From NCBI GenBank assembly GCA_014800945.1, contig JAAVFD010000028.1:34674-98673 (forward strand): a stretch of DNA of 64,000 nt, in the 5' to 3' direction. Shown in pieces: positions 62,529-64,000 of the stretch; position 1 is the first letter of the stretch, and the number at the start of each line of letters is the position of its first letter. Both the position numbers and the translations under genes were made by a program. The notes beneath the pieces are model-generated. The model was not told where the DNA came from. It worked only from the letters and a program-made list of their open reading frames with translations, and ran no database searches. The stretch comes from Barnesiella sp. GTDB taxonomy: Bacteria > Bacteroidota > Bacteroidia > Bacteroidales > Muribaculaceae.

Positions 62529-63652
62529 AACTTGCTGAGCCAGAAGTTTAGAAAGCGTTTTGCCACAACCTCGGCAGAGTTGTGTTTCAGCACAAACTCT
62601 CTTGAAGCAGCGCCACGGTGCGCTATTTCGGTTTTATTCAACACAATGTTACGGAGGGTGTCGGTGAGGCTTTCGAGGTTAACCGGCGCGTTGATAATCG
62701 GGTGGTTCCGCCGCTCGCCTATAAACTCGTAGAATTCCGGCTCTGCTCCGCTGACGGTGTTGAGTCCCAGAGCCATAGCCATAAGCGCCGTGGTGGCGGG
62801 TGTGTAGCTGTAAATCTGGTCAAGAACTACATGTGCGCCGCGAAGCCGCTGCAAAAACTTGTCAAACGGCAGATTCTCAACTATTTCCAGCTCGGCGGCT
62901 TCAGGCATCTCGCTAACAACGGTGCGGGCTGCTGCTTCCAGATAGTCAGAGCCTTTCATTAGTTTGCGCGTGCGGTCGCGCCCGAGAAAAAACTTGACTT
63001 TTTGCGGTTCGTCAGGTAGATTTTGCGGGGTAAGCAGTTGAGTGTCAATCGGAATGCCACCGTATGCACATCTGTCCTCACCGAGGGCGCGCTCCATTCC
63101 GAGATGGTATTCATATAGCACCGAAACGGCTCCGTTGAGCGCATCAAGAGCTTCACGCTGATAGTCAACGAGCTTGGGTGCGTGCCAAGCCTGCCATTTT
63201 TCAAGATTGGCAAGATGATGGCGAGAAGGCTCGGAGCCGACAAACCATTCGCTGTAACGAAGCGGAGAGTGTGGGGGAGATACCATGTCCAGATAGGCTA
63301 TATCTGTGCTCATGGCTGTGAGAAAGAGCGATCCATTACGCTTCTTGATTCGGCGGAGTAGCGGGCGAAGCCATATAGGGCGGAGATTCAGGAAGTTAAG
63401 ATCATGAATCGCGACTATGTCAAATCCACGGAGAGAGCGACTCAGGTCACCGAAGCTACTGCGCAGCAGCAGGCGTGCACCACCGGATTTTCCTTGCCCG
63501 CGTGAGATGTCTATGTCTCGTCCCGTGTTCATCCACTTGGAGCCGTCGGAGGCAACCGTGACTCGGCAGCCGAGTGACCTCAGTCCTGTTGCCAGGGTGC
63601 GGTGACAATTGCTGTAATCGCCGAGTAGAAGGATATTGGGTTGCGATGCCAT
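62525..63652 (-). CDS. Glycosyltransferase, GT4-like
   Basis: Predicted GT-B-fold glycosyltransferase of 375 residues. The N-terminal Rossmann domain (ILLLGDYSNCHRTLATGLRSLGC) and the C-terminal donor-binding region (VKFFLGRDRTRKLMKGSDYLE near 215, LQRLRGAHVVLDQIYSY near 270, ALMAMALGLNTVSGAEPEFYEF near 292-312) fit glycosyltransferase family 4-type enzymes. The catalytic Glu in the EPEFYEF region is in the expected place. Cytosolic. First gene of the coupled minus run to msrAB. Confidence 0.82.
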   Translation of the reverse strand: MASQPNILLLGDYSNCHRTLATGLRSLGCRVTVASDGSKWMNTGRDIDISRGQGKSGGARLLLRSSFGDLSRSLRGFDIVAIHDLNFLNLRPIWLRPLLRRIKKRNGSLFLTAMSTDIAYLDMVSPPHSPLRYSEWFVGSEPSRHHLANLEKWQAWHAPKLVDYQREALDALNGAVSVLYEYHLGMERALGEDRCAYGGIPIDTQLLTPQNLPDEPQKVKFFLGRDRTRKLMKGSDYLEAAARTVVSEMPEAAELEIVENLPFDKFLQRLRGAHVVLDQIYSYTPATTALMAMALGLNTVSGAEPEFYEFIGERRNHPIINAPVNLESLTDTLRNIVLNKTEIAHRGAASREFVLKHNSAEVVAKRFLNFWLSKL

Positions 63653-63671
63653 GTTGAGTCGTTTTGTGATT

Positions 63672-63679
63672 CAAAAATA
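63672..63679 (-). promoter_or_regulatory. Promoter of the glycosyltransferase-msrAB run
   Basis: Minus strand TATTTTTG with TTTG (63700-63703) exactly 20 bases upstream; 20 bases before the ATG at 63652. The TTTG box lies in the T-run of the upstream terminator. Confidence 0.78.
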
Positions 63680-63700
63680 ATGGTTTTGCCGCTATAGTGC

Positions 63701-63729
63701 AAAAAAAATGCCGCGGCTGCATTGCCGCG
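63701..63729 (-). terminator. Intrinsic terminator after the sigma factor gene
   Basis: Minus strand stem CGCGGC/GCCGCG (63724-63729 with 63712-63717), then GCATTTTTTTT. It shares its T-run with the promoter of the next operon. Confidence 0.78.
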
Positions 63730-63793
63730 ACACTTTATGTTGTTGTTTTATAGATAACGTGTAAGTATCTTTTTAGACTGCTGCTACAGCTGC

Positions 63794-64000
63794 TTAACGG
63801 TAGTCGGCGAAGCGGGTCTGGAGCTCCTTGCGTGCGAAGAAGATGCGGCTCTTGATAGTGCCCAAGGGGAGGTTCATCTCTTCGGCAATCTCCTCGTACT
63901 TGTAGCCGGCAACGTGCATTGAGAAGGGCACGCGGTACTTTTCGGGGAACTCGTTGATGGCTGCGGTGATTTCAGAAGCGGCGTAGCTGCCTTCGGGTGA
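63794..64000 (-). CDS. ECF-type sigma-70 family sigma factor, C-terminal part
   Basis: The last 68 codons of a sigma factor whose start lies outside the right edge. The visible part is region 4: FPEKYRVPFSMHVAGYKYEEIAE (helices before the HTH), then MNLPLGTIKSRIFFARKELQ (recognition helix) and the end RFADYR. The spacing and TIKSRIFFARKEL pattern are typical of ECF sigma factors of Bacteroidota. No anti-sigma gene follows. Open to the window edge in this frame. Confidence 0.9.
   Translation of the reverse strand, partial: SPEGSYAASEITAAINEFPEKYRVPFSMHVAGYKYEEIAEEMNLPLGTIKSRIFFARKELQTRFADYR

Overview
The window is a chromosomal segment of a gut-type Bacteroidota, order Bacteroidales, most likely Muribaculaceae or a close relative. 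The evidence is the recurrent TAnnTTTG promoter element (often with TTTG 19-21 bases upstream), a SusC/SusD pair, the Bacteroidales-type three-subunit succinate dehydrogenase/fumarate reductase, 2-oxoacid:ferredoxin oxidoreductase (korAB), large TPR and beta-barrel proteins, and surface proteins with BspA-type leucine-rich repeats, BIG2 domains and type IX-like C-terminal domains. The species assignment is inference.

Layout. 1-4906 (minus): GH20 hexosaminidase, DUF2461 protein and mutS (3' end outside the window). 5111-8827 (plus): sdhC-sdhA-sdhB with a strong terminator. 9107-14203: a 1698-residue secreted LRR/BIG2 protein. 14326-18933: a tightly overlapping set of a second GH20 hexosaminidase, an HD hydrolase, nicotinamidase (pncA) and nicotinate phosphoribosyltransferase (pncB). 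18934-22087 is the accessory island of the window. It holds two palindromic repeat copies, a small promoter-hairpin-terminator RNA unit in front of a deleted Abi_2 (AbiD/F) gene, a roughly 320-nt multi-hairpin RNA with its own promoter and terminator, a small P-loop ATPase with no promoter of its own, and a second LRR/BIG2 surface protein.

22226-26393: lysS-gpsA-pgi. 26507-33276: TPR protein, outer-membrane barrel protein, polyprenol-phosphate-sugar-type glycosyltransferase and dihydroorotase. 33377-37176: korA-korB-OmpA lipoprotein. 37287-39552: YqeY-like protein, serS, SpoU methyltransferase. 39520-41068 (minus): ribF and a HAD phosphatase, divergent from an AsnC/Lrp regulator. 41639-42164: a 526-bp MITE-like element with 33-bp inverted ends and a TAA duplication. 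42164-43249 (minus): manC. 43412-43485 (minus): tRNA-Asp. 43792-50994: a long plus-strand run lolD, lipoprotein, DUF3467, cysS, YfhO-like membrane protein, small unknown, xerD. 51056-52655 (minus): two FKBP prolyl isomerases. 52829-53056: a 9-bp tandem repeat array, a C10 tract and the promoter of the FN3 lipoprotein-SusC-SusD operon (53146-59231). 59418-60711: pyrH-frr. 60766-63652 (minus): two glycosyltransferases and a fused msrAB. 63794-64000 (minus): C-terminal part of an ECF-type sigma factor.

Most of the window is housekeeping. The parts most worth following are the RNA-rich island at 19.0-20.1 kb, the MITE at 41.6 kb, and the unusual promoter region of the Sus operon.
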